From: Candidatus Ancaeobacter aquaticus
GTDB taxonomy: Bacteria; Auribacterota; Ancaeobacteria; Ancaeobacterales; Ancaeobacteraceae
Reading direction: 5' to 3'
Assembly (NCBI GenBank): GCA_030765405.1
Contig: JAVCCP010000051.1
Coordinates: 1 to 64,000 of the forward strand
Length of the DNA stretch: 64,000 nt
Both the position numbers and the translations under genes were made by a program. Under the pieces are notes generated by a model. It had not been told where the DNA came from. It searched no databases and saw nothing but the letters and a program-made list of their open reading frames with translations. Shown piece by piece: positions 55,411-64,000 of this stretch (position 1 is its first letter; the number at the start of each line of letters is the position of its first letter).

Positions 55411-56670
55411 ATGAATAAAAAAGCACACCAGTGGTTAGGTATATTTAAAAGCATAGGCCCGGGTTTGTTGTTTGCGGGTGCCGCAATCGGCGCATCGCAT
55501 TTGGTGCAGTCAACGCGTGCAGGTGCAAATTATGGATACCGACTCATAGGATTAATTATCCTTGTCCTTGCATTAAAATATCCATTCTTTGAATATGCGC
55601 ATCGTTACACTGCTGCAACGGGTAAGACCATATTGAAAGGGTATCTGAATCTGGGACGATGGGCTCTGGCAATTTTTTTTGTTCTGGCTTTGTGTGCGGC
55701 TTTTATTAATACCGCGGCAGTTACACTTGTTACCGCGTGTCTGGGCGGATTTTTGTTCGGGATAGATATCTCTCCGGCTCTATTGAGCATTCCGGTAATA
55801 ATTGTTGTGGCGGTTATTTTGCTCCTAGGTCGGTATCCGCTTCTGGATAAAGCGATGAAAATTATGCTCTCTCTACTTGCTATTGCAACGCTTGTTGCAG
55901 TATCTGCGGCATTAGTTAAAGGTAACCCGGCGCTTTCGGGAAGTGTTCATCCAAAGCTTTGGAATCTTGCCGGAGTAACCTTTCTCCTGGCATTAATGGG
56001 GTGGATGCCAACCCCGTTAGATATATCTGTGTGGCCCTCATTATGGCGCATTGAACGAAAAAAACAAACAAGATATACACCTTCAATGAAAGAAGTTCTC
56101 TTCGACTTTAATTTCGGATATATCCTTACCGGTATTCTTGCTATTGCTTTTTTATTGTTAGGAGCTCTTGTTATGTATGGAAGTGGTCAGACGTTCTCAA
56201 ATTCTGGAATACAGTTTTCTGAGCAGCTTATCTCGCTATATACAAAAACAATAGGCGGGTGGAGCTGGCTTTTTATCGCTATAGCTACTTTTTTTACAAT
56301 GTTTTCCACGACACTGACAGTTTTCGACGGATATACCCGTACTATCAGAGGGTCTATAAAACTGCTTTTCCCTAAAACCAAAAAAAGGATCAGGCATCTT
56401 TATTGGATCGTTTTTGGATCTCTGGTCGTTTTTACCATATGTATCATCGGTTTTTTTGTAAGCGGGATAAAGAGTATGGTTGACATTGCAACAATTCTCG
56501 CATTTTTGGCCGCGCCGCCGCTTGCATATTTGAATTTTAAAGTTGTTACCAGCGGTGATATGCCGGAGGAACACAGACCAAAACTTTTTATGAGACTCGT
56601 TAGCTGGCTAGCAATTACATTAATGTCATTATTTAGTGTCATTTTTATATATTGGCGTTTTATTAAATAG
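55411..56670 (+). CDS. NRAMP-related metal transporter
   Basis: The 419-residue protein has about eleven helices. GPGLLFAGAAIGASHLVQST (about 16-35) corresponds to the first substrate-binding helix of NRAMP proteins, but the family's DPG-N residues there are replaced by GASH. The helix 6 MPH motif region reads LMGWMPTPLDIS (about 196-207). It therefore belongs to the divergent NRAMP-like group, for which magnesium or other ions have been suggested. It follows the acetolactate decarboxylase by 11 bases and precedes rex by 8. Confidence 0.82.
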   Translation: MNKKAHQWLGIFKSIGPGLLFAGAAIGASHLVQSTRAGANYGYRLIGLIILVLALKYPFFEYAHRYTAATGKTILKGYLNLGRWALAIFFVLALCAAFINTAAVTLVTACLGGFLFGIDISPALLSIPVIIVVAVILLLGRYPLLDKAMKIMLSLLAIATLVAVSAALVKGNPALSGSVHPKLWNLAGVTFLLALMGWMPTPLDISVWPSLWRIERKKQTRYTPSMKEVLFDFNFGYILTGILAIAFLLLGALVMYGSGQTFSNSGIQFSEQLISLYTKTIGGWSWLFIAIATFFTMFSTTLTVFDGYTRTIRGSIKLLFPKTKKRIRHLYWIVFGSLVVFTICIIGFFVSGIKSMVDIATILAFLAAPPLAYLNFKVVTSGDMPEEHRPKLFMRLVSWLAITLMSLFSVIFIYWRFIK

Positions 56671-56678
56671 GGTTACAT

Positions 56679-57299
56679 ATGAAAACTATATCAAAAAAAA
56701 CAATTGAACGAGTACTTTTATACCTTCGGACATTAGAGGGACTCATTAAAGAGAAACGCTATTTAGTCTCTTCTAAACAGCTTGCTCAAATAATCGGACT
56801 GACTGATGCACAAATCCGTAAAGATATATCCAGTTTCGGAAAAGTTGTTGGAACACCGGGGATTGGGTATAAAACAAAGGAATTAAAAAAGACATTGGAA
56901 AAGTTTGTTCTTCAACAAAATGTTGTTCACATAGTTCTTTTTGGGGTGGGAAACCTTGGTACAGCAATAATGAAATATCCCGGGTTTCAGGGAAAAAAGA
57001 TAAAAATAGTTGCGGCATTCGATAAGACAAAATCAAAAATCGGAAAAAAAATGCATGGCGTGAGTATATATCCTGTTATACGTGCCCCGGAAATAATTGC
57101 AAAAACACATGCAGATATCGGGGTAATTGCAGTACCTAAAGAATATAGTCAGGAAGTAGCTGATGTAATGGTATTATCCGGGTTAAGGGGGATTGTCAAC
57201 TTTTCACCAATATCTATCAGCGTGCCACAAAACGTAAAAGTAAAAGATATTGATCTTTCAATAGAGTTTCTCTCCTTATTTTGTAATACTCATATCTAA
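56679..57299 (+). CDS. rex: Redox-sensing transcriptional repressor Rex
   Basis: A 206-residue repressor that responds to the NADH/NAD+ ratio. The winged helix (about 5-75) carries VSSKQLAQIIGLTDAQIRKD, and the Rossmann motif is LFGVGNLGTAIM (about 87-98). AVPKEYSQEVADVMVLSG (about 149) is typical. In many anaerobes Rex controls fermentation genes. No palindromic TTGTGAA-type site was recognised in the window, including upstream of its own operon. Confidence 0.92.
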   Translation: MKTISKKTIERVLLYLRTLEGLIKEKRYLVSSKQLAQIIGLTDAQIRKDISSFGKVVGTPGIGYKTKELKKTLEKFVLQQNVVHIVLFGVGNLGTAIMKYPGFQGKKIKIVAAFDKTKSKIGKKMHGVSIYPVIRAPEIIAKTHADIGVIAVPKEYSQEVADVMVLSGLRGIVNFSPISISVPQNVKVKDIDLSIEFLSLFCNTHI

Positions 57300-57388
57300 A
57301 AAAATATCCCATATTTTCCTAAATCTGTTACAATGAACGGTTTATTGCGTAAATGTATAGCCTAAAGTATTATCAAGGAGGGGTTTTA

Positions 57389-58339
57389 ATGTTTAGAGAA
57401 GAAATTAGAGTAATGGATTGCACGGTAAGAGACGGTGGATTAATCAATAAACATCAGTTTAAGCATGATTTTGTTAGAGATGTCTATAAAGCGGTGAGTG
57501 CCTCTGGAGTTGATTATATGGAAATCGGATACAAGAATTCACCAAAGCTTTTTTCGTCTGATGAATATGGTCGTTGGAAATTCTGTCATGATGATGATAT
57601 CAGAAAAGTAACCGACGGGATTGAATCGAACACGAAACTGTCTGTGATGGTTGATGTCGGCCGTGTAGATATAGATGATGTGACTCCAAAGGCAGAGAGT
57701 CCGGTTGATATGATACGTGTAGCGTCCTATGTTAAGGATGTTGATAAAGCTATTAATCTTGCAAATCATTTCCATGATAAAGGCTATGAAACTTCTATTA
57801 ACATTATGGCAATATCAAAAGCTGTTGACTCTGAGCTTACCGAAGCTCTTCACCAGTTGGAAGAAGAATGTAAGTCTGAAGTTATCTATATCGTTGATAG
57901 TTATGGGTCGCTTTATCAGGAAACAGCCGAGCAATTGGTTAAAAAATTCAGAAAGATACTCAAAACTAAAGAAGTAGGGATGCACGCGCATAACAACCAA
58001 CAGCTCGGATTTTCAAATACCATAGAAGCGATCATGCATAATGCAAATTATGTTGACGGCACTGTCTATGGCATGGGCCGTGCAGCAGGGAACTGTCCAC
58101 TAGAGCTTTTACTCGGTTTTCTTAAGAATCCAAAATTTGATGTCCGCCCTGTTCTGGAACTCATTTCAAAGGATTTTATTCCATTGCGTGAAGAAGTCGA
58201 GTGGGGATATATTATCCCGTTTGCAATAACAGGAATTCTGAACGAGCACCCGCGTAGCGCAATAGCATTGAGAGATAGTGATCGAAAAGAAGAGTATGTT
58301 AAATTCTACGAAGACTTGAGAGATGGTGCTCTCTATTAA
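57389..58339 (+). CDS. HMGL-like (DRE-TIM) aldolase family protein
   Basis: The 316-residue protein has the DRE-TIM barrel start VMDCTVRDGGLINKHQF (about 8-24), in which the usual DxTLRDG is CTVRDG. GVDYMEIGYKNSP and the metal histidines GMHAHNNQQLGFSNT (about 204-218) follow. Related enzymes are 4-hydroxy-2-oxovalerate aldolases and isopropylmalate/homocitrate synthases; its substrate is not clear. ATG at 57389 is chosen for AAGGAGGGG upstream. It is 9 bases from a KDPG-type aldolase. Confidence 0.85.
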   Translation: MFREEIRVMDCTVRDGGLINKHQFKHDFVRDVYKAVSASGVDYMEIGYKNSPKLFSSDEYGRWKFCHDDDIRKVTDGIESNTKLSVMVDVGRVDIDDVTPKAESPVDMIRVASYVKDVDKAINLANHFHDKGYETSINIMAISKAVDSELTEALHQLEEECKSEVIYIVDSYGSLYQETAEQLVKKFRKILKTKEVGMHAHNNQQLGFSNTIEAIMHNANYVDGTVYGMGRAAGNCPLELLLGFLKNPKFDVRPVLELISKDFIPLREEVEWGYIIPFAITGILNEHPRSAIALRDSDRKEEYVKFYEDLRDGALY

Positions 58340-58348
58340 AATGATCGT

Positions 58349-58984
58349 ATGAATATTCAGTCATTTCTAAAAAAACCGATTATGGGGATTGTCCGTGGTG
58401 TGGATATGCGAAACATAGCGCCACTTGTAGATGCTGTTATAACAGCTGGCCTGGAAACTATTGAGTTTACAATGAATACGCCTTCTGCCCCCGAGATTAT
58501 CCGTGAAGCAAAGAATTGTGCTGATAACGCTGTTGATATAGGTGCAGGGACAGTTCTTACCATGGAGCAATTACATAGCGCGCTCGAAGCAGGTGCTACA
58601 TTTATTGTAATGCCGGTTTTAGTAGATGAGATTGTTCACTATTGTGTCAAACATTCAATACCAGTTTTTCCGGGCGCGTTTACTCCTCAAGAAATTTATA
58701 ATGCCTGGAATGCCGGAGCGAGTATGGTTAAGGTTTTTCCCTCAAAATATTTTGGTCCATCATATATGAAAGAGATCAAAGGGCCGTTTAATGATATACA
58801 ACTACTTGCTTGCGGAGGCGTTACACCTGATACAATAAATGATTTTTTTAGCCAAGGGGCTTCTGCCGTTGCGTTTGGCGGATCTATTTTACGTAAAGAC
58901 TGGATAGATCAGGGAAGATTTGATCTGATAAAAGTTGAAATAGAAAAGCTTATTCGTGCACATGGAAATTTGAATATCCATTGA
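58349..58984 (+). CDS. KDPG/KHG aldolase family protein
   Basis: A 211-residue class I aldolase barrel. IMGIVRGVDMRN (about 11-22), ETIEFTMNTPSA (catalytic Glu about 39), GAGTVLT (about 66) and the Schiff-base Lys in GASMVKVFPS (about 122-131) are seen. ACGGVTP and FGGSIL close the barrel. It splits 2-keto-3-deoxy-6-phosphogluconate or a similar sugar acid. No Entner-Doudoroff dehydratase (edd) is next to it, so the partner pathway is unknown. Confidence 0.9.
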   Translation: MNIQSFLKKPIMGIVRGVDMRNIAPLVDAVITAGLETIEFTMNTPSAPEIIREAKNCADNAVDIGAGTVLTMEQLHSALEAGATFIVMPVLVDEIVHYCVKHSIPVFPGAFTPQEIYNAWNAGASMVKVFPSKYFGPSYMKEIKGPFNDIQLLACGGVTPDTINDFFSQGASAVAFGGSILRKDWIDQGRFDLIKVEIEKLIRAHGNLNIH

Positions 58985-59000
58985 AAAGAAAGGAATTAAA

Positions 59001-60317
59001 ATGATCGCAAAGGCATTAAAATATATAACCTATGATATTTGGAGAATCAGATTAAAAGATGTTCCCCGTTCAAAATCATTTTTAATAAAGCAGTTACGTG
59101 TCATTATTCTTTCGGTAAGAGGATTTGCAGACGATAACTGTACGTTCAGGGCTTCAGCGCTAACGTTTTATACTCTTCTTTCAATTGTCCCTGTTTTTGC
59201 TATGGCATTTGGTATTGCGAAAGGATTCGGTTTTCAAAAAGTTCTTGAGAAACAACTCATGCAGAATTTTTCGATGCACGATGAAGTAGTATCACAGGTA
59301 ATCACGTTTGCACAGTCATTACTCAATAATACACGTGGCGGCATGATTGCCGGAATAGGTGTTGCCGTACTTTTCTGGTCAGTGATAAAGGTGTTAGGAA
59401 ATATAGAAAAGTCATTTAATGAAATATGGGGGATCAAGCAGGGGCGAGGTATTGGCCGTAAATTCAGTGACTATTTATCGATAATGCTTATCTGTCCTGT
59501 ACTAATGATCATGTCAAGTAGTATAACAGTTTTTCTTGCAACTCAGTTTGAGCAACTTACTGCAAAATTTGCGTTGCTAGGGATGTTTCATTTCCTTGTT
59601 GTTCTATTGATAAAGATGACCCCGTATATAATGATCTGGGTGTTATTTACGTTTGTTTATATTTTTATGCCGAACACAAAAGTAAGTTATAAATCCGGCA
59701 TAATAGGTGGTATAGTTGCCGGAACAATATACCAAATAACACAAATCGGTTATATCCATTTACAGGTAGGTGTAGCAAAATATAACGCCATTTACGGTAG
59801 TTTCGCGGCGTTGCCATTGTTCCTTGTATGGTTGCAATTAAGCTGGTTTGTTGTTCTTTTAGGTGCAGAGGTATCATTTGCAGATCAGAATGTTGATACG
59901 TATGAATTCGAGCCGGATTGTTTACAGGTAAGCCACTCTTTTAAACAGCTTTTAAGTATGCAAATACTCACTATGTTGATCAAACGTTTTACAGATGGGT
60001 TATCCTTATCGGCTTCTGAAATATCTCACCTGACGGAGGCGCCGATACGTCTTGTTCGGCAGATCATGTACGATCTGGTAAAATGCGGGTTAGTCTCGGA
60101 AATAAAATCAGGAAAGTATCAACAGAGTGCTTATCAACCCGGTATCGATGTTGATAAGCTTACTGTAGAGTACGCTATCGAGCGCATGGAACATGTAGGG
60201 GTTGAAGATATTCCTGTAGCAAAAACAGAAGAATTTGTAAAAATATCAGAGGTGCATAAGAATTTTAGAGAGACATTATCTAAATCATCAATGAATATTT
60301 TATTGAGAGATGTGTAA
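59001..60317 (+). CDS. YihY/BrkB family inner-membrane protein
   Basis: The 438-residue protein has the YihY (once called RNase BN) fold of about six helices (about 40-300): NCTFRASALTFYTLLSIVP (about 46-64), FNEIWGIKQGRGI and FAALPLFLVWLQLSWFVVLLGA (about 272-293). A cytoplasmic C-terminal tail (about 310-438) has a winged-helix look (LSLSASEISHLTEAPIRLVR). Members are inner-membrane proteins without proven nuclease activity. AAAGGAAT precedes the ATG. Confidence 0.9.
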   Translation: MIAKALKYITYDIWRIRLKDVPRSKSFLIKQLRVIILSVRGFADDNCTFRASALTFYTLLSIVPVFAMAFGIAKGFGFQKVLEKQLMQNFSMHDEVVSQVITFAQSLLNNTRGGMIAGIGVAVLFWSVIKVLGNIEKSFNEIWGIKQGRGIGRKFSDYLSIMLICPVLMIMSSSITVFLATQFEQLTAKFALLGMFHFLVVLLIKMTPYIMIWVLFTFVYIFMPNTKVSYKSGIIGGIVAGTIYQITQIGYIHLQVGVAKYNAIYGSFAALPLFLVWLQLSWFVVLLGAEVSFADQNVDTYEFEPDCLQVSHSFKQLLSMQILTMLIKRFTDGLSLSASEISHLTEAPIRLVRQIMYDLVKCGLVSEIKSGKYQQSAYQPGIDVDKLTVEYAIERMEHVGVEDIPVAKTEEFVKISEVHKNFRETLSKSSMNILLRDV

Positions 60318-60367
60318 GCCAGAATTACGAACACATAATGTAACCATTTACGAGAGAACATATTGGG

Positions 60368-61873
60368 ATGGATCGCATTCAGCAAGATAAAGCCCTAAGG
60401 TATTCAATTATTGATGGAGGCTTATCATCAGTTATGGATGCAATTGCCGGGGGAATATTTCTTACCGGTTTTGCACTCAAAGTTTTACATGCAGAACCTC
60501 ACCAGATAGGAATTCTTGCGTCACTCCCAATGTTTGCAAACCTCACGCAGATAATTGGCTCATATATTATAGAAAAATCTGGCCACAGAAAAATGTTCTG
60601 TTTTATCAATATGTTTTTGGGTAGATTGATATGGCTCCTTGTCGCTATGCTGCCTTTTGCAATATTTGCCCCCCTTGCGGATTGGCGTATTTTTGTGCTC
60701 GTTATTATTATAGGTTTTTCAAATGTATTTCAGGCATTATCTGGTGTTGCATGGCTTACATGGATGAGCGCTGTTGTCCCCGCAAATAAAAGAGGGACAT
60801 TTTTTGGAAAAAGAAATATGGTAACATCCGCATGCGGAGTTGTTGTTGCGCTTGTCGGCGGAAAATTTATTACACTATGGACAAATCATTATGGACAGGA
60901 TAGTCCTTATGGGTATGTAATTCTATTTGCTGTAGGCGTGCTTTTCGGCTTAGCAGCGTCATTATTTTTGGTGCGGATTCCTGATGTTGAACCTACGCAG
61001 GAACATGATAAAAAGAAATTTGATGTATCAATAATGTTCCAGCCGTTCAAAGATAGAAATTTTCTTATCTTAACTCTTTACGTGTCAGCATGGACATTTG
61101 CCGTGCAGTTTGCGGGGCCGTTTTATACCGTTTTTATGATGCAGGATCTCAATATCAGTTTGTCAGCCATTGCTGTTTTTACCACATTATCGACGCTTGT
61201 AACGGTTTTCATGATGAAAATATGGGGTCCAATATCAGATAAGTTAGGAAACAAGCCGGTAATGATTGTGTCCGGCTGGTTTCTTGTGCTCACACCCTTT
61301 ATCTGGCTTTTTGCACTGCCAAAAATGTATATAATACCAATTATCGTAGCATTTACGATAACAAGTGCGTTTACAGCAGGCGCGACACTCACGCAGAACA
61401 ATATTCTTATTAAATTATCTCCTGAGCAAGGCCGTTCAATATATTTTGGATTATTTGCTTCAGTAGTTGGTATTATTGGTGGAGTTGCGCCTGTTATCGG
61501 CGGTTATCTTGCGAGTATTCTGGGGAATTTTAGTTTTACTTTAGGTGCATATCAGGTAACGAACCTTCATATGATTTTTATTATCTCTGCATTTTTACAA
61601 ATGATAACAATATTTTTTATATTGAAAGTAAAAGAACCGGAAGCTGCCGCGCCATACACAGTAATTATGCAGCTCAAGACAGACCTTAATCCTCAGACAG
61701 GTATAGCGACAGCCGCCAGGTTTGCATTTGTAAATGCGCAAAAAGGACATAATGTATTAAATCAGATTGATAGAGTGACTGATAACATAGCAAAAAGTTC
61801 AGAAAGTATGATTAGCAAAGTAATTAGTAAACCAATACGTAAAATAAAAGAGTATCTTGAAAGCGACGAATAA
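60368..61873 (+). CDS. MFS transporter
   Basis: The 501-residue protein has twelve hydrophobic helices (about 10-435). The loop after helix 2 reads IEKSGHRKMFC and that after helix 8 WGPISDKLGNKPVM, both typical of the major facilitator superfamily. A C-terminal tail of about 60 residues is charged. Substrate unknown. It starts 50 bases after the YihY gene. Confidence 0.88.
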   Translation: MDRIQQDKALRYSIIDGGLSSVMDAIAGGIFLTGFALKVLHAEPHQIGILASLPMFANLTQIIGSYIIEKSGHRKMFCFINMFLGRLIWLLVAMLPFAIFAPLADWRIFVLVIIIGFSNVFQALSGVAWLTWMSAVVPANKRGTFFGKRNMVTSACGVVVALVGGKFITLWTNHYGQDSPYGYVILFAVGVLFGLAASLFLVRIPDVEPTQEHDKKKFDVSIMFQPFKDRNFLILTLYVSAWTFAVQFAGPFYTVFMMQDLNISLSAIAVFTTLSTLVTVFMMKIWGPISDKLGNKPVMIVSGWFLVLTPFIWLFALPKMYIIPIIVAFTITSAFTAGATLTQNNILIKLSPEQGRSIYFGLFASVVGIIGGVAPVIGGYLASILGNFSFTLGAYQVTNLHMIFIISAFLQMITIFFILKVKEPEAAAPYTVIMQLKTDLNPQTGIATAARFAFVNAQKGHNVLNQIDRVTDNIAKSSESMISKVISKPIRKIKEYLESDE

Positions 61874-61890
61874 ATAGGAGGAGGCACAAT

Positions 61891-62724
61891 ATGCAAAAAG
61901 CAGTTGAAACCAGTAAGGAAATAGTAGTCAGTAGCGTTGAAAAATATTATGACGTTCTAGTCATCTATATGCATAAAACGATAGAAGCGATATGTATACT
62001 TTTTATAGGGTGGATAGGAGCGTTACTGATTAGAAAAATTGTGACAAAACTTTTTAAGGCATTTGGAATAGATGTTATCGCTGAGAATACAGGCCTAAAG
62101 AGTTTCATGGTGCGTAACGGGATCAATAAAAATATTTCTGCATTGATTGGGGTAGCGTTTTACTGGCTTATTATACTTGTTGCACTAGTTATGGTGTTTA
62201 ACACTTATGAAATGCAGGCTGCATCAAATGTTTTGTGGTTAGTTGCTGTATATATTCCACGTATCATTATTGCAGTTGTCATAATTGCTATTGGTTTGCG
62301 TTTAGGGCAGATATTAGGTGTCATTGTTGATACTCGGGCACGTAACGCAAATATTGCCTTTGCATCAGTTCTTGGGAAAATCGCTAATGTTTCGATCATA
62401 GGCCTTGCTATAATGATAGCTCTTGAGTACTTAAGTATTGCTCCCATATTTATCAGTCAGTTATTTGTCTTTATATTCTGTATTGTGCCACTTATAGCAG
62501 CAATTGTAATTGCCGTTGCAGGTAAGGATGTACTCTCAAATGTATTTGCTGGGAAAATGATCAAAAAGACATATGCAGTCGGTGAAGAAATTAATGCAGA
62601 TTCAGTTAGCGGAACAATTGTTTCAATTGATATAATGACAACAAAATTGGAAAATGGTAATCAGGAAATCATAGTACCCAATACAGAATTAGCAAAGAAA
62701 GTAATAAAAAGGAATAAATCATAG
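61891..62724 (+). CDS. Small-conductance mechanosensitive channel (MscS-like)
   Basis: A 277-residue protein with about five membrane helices and a C-terminal MscS-type beta domain (about 215-270). The pore-helix to beta region reads AGKDVLSNVFAGKMIKKTYA (about 210-229), then GTIVSIDIMTTKLENGNQEI and VPNTELAK. The TM-helix repeat type (PF05552-like) fits the upstream segments. It opens under membrane tension and protects against osmotic downshock. AGGAGGAGG precedes the ATG. Confidence 0.9.
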   Translation: MQKAVETSKEIVVSSVEKYYDVLVIYMHKTIEAICILFIGWIGALLIRKIVTKLFKAFGIDVIAENTGLKSFMVRNGINKNISALIGVAFYWLIILVALVMVFNTYEMQAASNVLWLVAVYIPRIIIAVVIIAIGLRLGQILGVIVDTRARNANIAFASVLGKIANVSIIGLAIMIALEYLSIAPIFISQLFVFIFCIVPLIAAIVIAVAGKDVLSNVFAGKMIKKTYAVGEEINADSVSGTIVSIDIMTTKLENGNQEIIVPNTELAKKVIKRNKS

Positions 62725-62759
62725 AAAAGTGAGCAATGATTCTATAATAGGGAGGGTAT

Positions 62760-63236
62760 ATGAAACATTCATTTAAGGTCGGATTTAGTTTTGGTGTAAC
62801 ATCAGGGATTATAACCACACTTGGCTTAATGATAGGGCTTTATTCAGGCACTCATTCAAAACTGGCAGTTTTAGGAGGAATTATCACGATAGCAATAGCG
62901 GATGCGTTTTCAGATTCACTAGGAATACATATTTCAGAAGAATCAGAAAACAAACATACCGCTAAAGAAATATGGATATCAACATTTTCAACCTTTGTTT
63001 CAAAATTTGTTTTAGCTATGACATTTGTTGTACCGGTATTGCTATTAAGTTTAAGAAATGCGATTGCCGTTAGTATCATCTGGGGACTTTTACTTTTATC
63101 AATATTAAGTTATACTATTGCATGTGAAGAAAAAGTAAACAGGTGGAAAGTTATAATTGAACATCTATTTATAGCTGTTTTAGTTATTGTTTTGACGTAT
63201 TTAATCGGTATATGGATATCACGAGTTTTTGTTTAG
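62760..63236 (+). CDS. VIT1/CCC1-like membrane protein
   Basis: A 158-residue protein with about five helices. FKVGFSFGVTSGIITTLGLM (residues 5-24) resembles the first helix of VIT1/CCC1 iron/manganese transporters, and ADAFSDSLGIHISEESE (about 47-63) resembles their second helix. The usual metal-binding domain insertion is absent, so it is a short variant. Function is inferred. AGGGAGGG precedes the ATG. Confidence 0.75.
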   Translation: MKHSFKVGFSFGVTSGIITTLGLMIGLYSGTHSKLAVLGGIITIAIADAFSDSLGIHISEESENKHTAKEIWISTFSTFVSKFVLAMTFVVPVLLLSLRNAIAVSIIWGLLLLSILSYTIACEEKVNRWKVIIEHLFIAVLVIVLTYLIGIWISRVFV

Positions 63237-63266
63237 TAATGAGGGCGACTAATCAAGAATGGAACT

Positions 63267-63458
63267 ATGTGGTGGAAATGGGCTCTTTTTGTATTATGCG
63301 CAGTTTCTATTCTTGCATGTATTATTAGTACAACGATTGATTGGTTTAAAGGGCATACCGGACCATTTGGTCCAAAACCGGAAGATTGGTGGGGATGCGG
63401 TATATTTACTATAGTACTATTGCTGGTAATGTACTGGCTAGGTAAAAAGTTGTTTTAG
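63267..63458 (+). CDS. Small two-helix membrane protein
   Basis: A 63-residue protein, not recognised. Helix 1 (about 4-22, ALFVLCAVSILACIIS) and helix 2 (about 45-60, IFTIVLLLVMYWLG) flank a Trp/Pro/Gly-rich loop (GHTGPFGPKPEDWWGCG). It lies 30 bases after the VIT-like gene. The lack of a clear RBS lowers confidence. Confidence 0.6.
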   Translation: MWWKWALFVLCAVSILACIISTTIDWFKGHTGPFGPKPEDWWGCGIFTIVLLLVMYWLGKKLF

Positions 63459-63514
63459 TCTTACGAAAGGTTAATTTAAGATAGTTTGTAATACTCTATG
63501 AAAGGGAAAAAACT

Positions 63515-64000
63515 ATGTATATGAAAAAAGGATCTTTTCTGATTTTTCTTGTTGCTGTGGGACTATTGTTTTTGAGTGGCAGCGCATTATCTGAAAACAA
63601 TGAGACTGAAACAGTTAAGAAGGAACATGAAGTAGCGCATCATACAATAACAGAAGAAGCTGCTATCTTAAAATTTTACAACCATGCCGTTGCAACATTC
63701 CGCGAACCGTCAAGAGGGTTTACTCCGAAGCAAAGAGCGATTATAGCACACAAACGCATCTATGATATTCATAAACATGATAGAAATGTTGAAGTCAGAG
63801 CTGTTCGCGCAAAAATAGGTGATGTGAAAGGATATATTGTCTTATACAACAACAGGATAGTTTTTGCGCTCACCAAAGGCGATGTGGACCCCTTATCCGG
63901 GAAGAATCTAGACAAAATAGCGAAAGAAACAGCAGATACTTTGCGAGAGACTATTACCGCAGAAAATAAGCAACGTGAATTACCCGTTTTGTTGAAAGAT
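63515..64000 (+). CDS. Exported protein, N-terminal part (probable MscS-family channel)
   Basis: The frame runs open past the window edge; 162 codons are seen. A signal peptide (about 1-26, LIFLVAVGLLFLSGSALS) precedes a domain with FREPSRGFTPKQRAIIAHKR (about 63-82) and YIVLYNNRIVFALTKGDVD (about 109-127). This layout resembles the periplasmic domain at the start of some large MscS-family channels, where a short ligand-like domain precedes the membrane part. The downstream channel part is not visible, so the call is tentative. AAAGGG lies eight bases before the ATG. Confidence 0.7.
   Translation, partial: MYMKKGSFLIFLVAVGLLFLSGSALSENNETETVKKEHEVAHHTITEEAAILKFYNHAVATFREPSRGFTPKQRAIIAHKRIYDIHKHDRNVEVRAVRAKIGDVKGYIVLYNNRIVFALTKGDVDPLSGKNLDKIAKETADTLRETITAENKQRELPVLLKD

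Overview
The window reads as one contig of an uncultured, low-GC, Gram-negative bacterium, probably of the Omnitrophota (Omnitrophica) or a neighbouring PVC-type lineage. This placement is inferred, not proven. It rests on PEP-CTERM proteins, several TPR proteins, one very large repeat-built secreted protein, lipoproteins with an AsmA/YdbH-type envelope protein, and the mix of conserved genes. Most genes lie on the + strand in short, tight operons with purine-rich ribosome binding sites. No rRNA, tRNA or CRISPR array was recognised.

Layout. (1) 1-7862: a 2545-residue secreted or membrane protein built from duplicated modules. (2) 8096-22737: housekeeping genes: hisS, aspS, a 7TM-HD phosphodiesterase, ybeY, a DgkA-PAP2 fusion, gatCAB, accD, nagA and glmS. 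(3) 22807-30115: a sigma-54-type activator, a gamma-carbonic anhydrase-like protein, ligA, a TPR protein and HU. (4) 30206-36475: a GGCT/amidoligase-like fusion, nitroreductase, PPC-domain protein, a YdbH-like protein with a YnbE-YdbL fusion lipoprotein, an SMR-like protein and an RluA enzyme. (5) 36476-41444: an accessory patch with three tandem PEP-CTERM genes, their conserved promoters and terminators, mobile palindromes, broken gene tails and a DUF1016-nuclease fusion behind an operator-like palindrome. (6) 41445-49782: two GT-C glycosyltransferases divergent from a TPR/cNMP/nucleotide-transporter-like operon, then a second RluA enzyme. (7) 49898-64000: malQ, TPR, flavodoxin, VanZ, YjbQ, a macrodomain gene broken by a small transposable element, a lipoprotein acetolactate decarboxylase, an NRAMP-like transporter, Rex, two aldolases and a run of membrane proteins.

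How genes work together. gatCAB with hisS and aspS serve tRNA charging. nagA and glmS both lead to glucosamine-6-phosphate. DgkA-PAP2 and YdbH/YnbE/YdbL point to envelope lipid recycling and transport. malQ handles glucan, and Rex with acetolactate decarboxylase and a KDPG-type aldolase fits a fermentative, redox-controlled metabolism.

Most striking are the mobile and repeat structures. A 275-276 bp MITE-like element has 33-bp inverted ends that match each other within a copy but differ between the two copies; one copy splits the macrodomain gene and the other supplies the last codons of aspS. The PEP-CTERM patch looks like serial duplication of a cassette that carried along the 3' ends of its flanking rluA and nuclease genes, beside GGGGACAGTCCCC palindromes and the tail of a REP-type transposase. 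No single complete undescribed system is proven. The best candidates are the DUF1016-nuclease gene with its palindromic promoter, the GGCT/amidoligase-like fusion and the giant modular protein.
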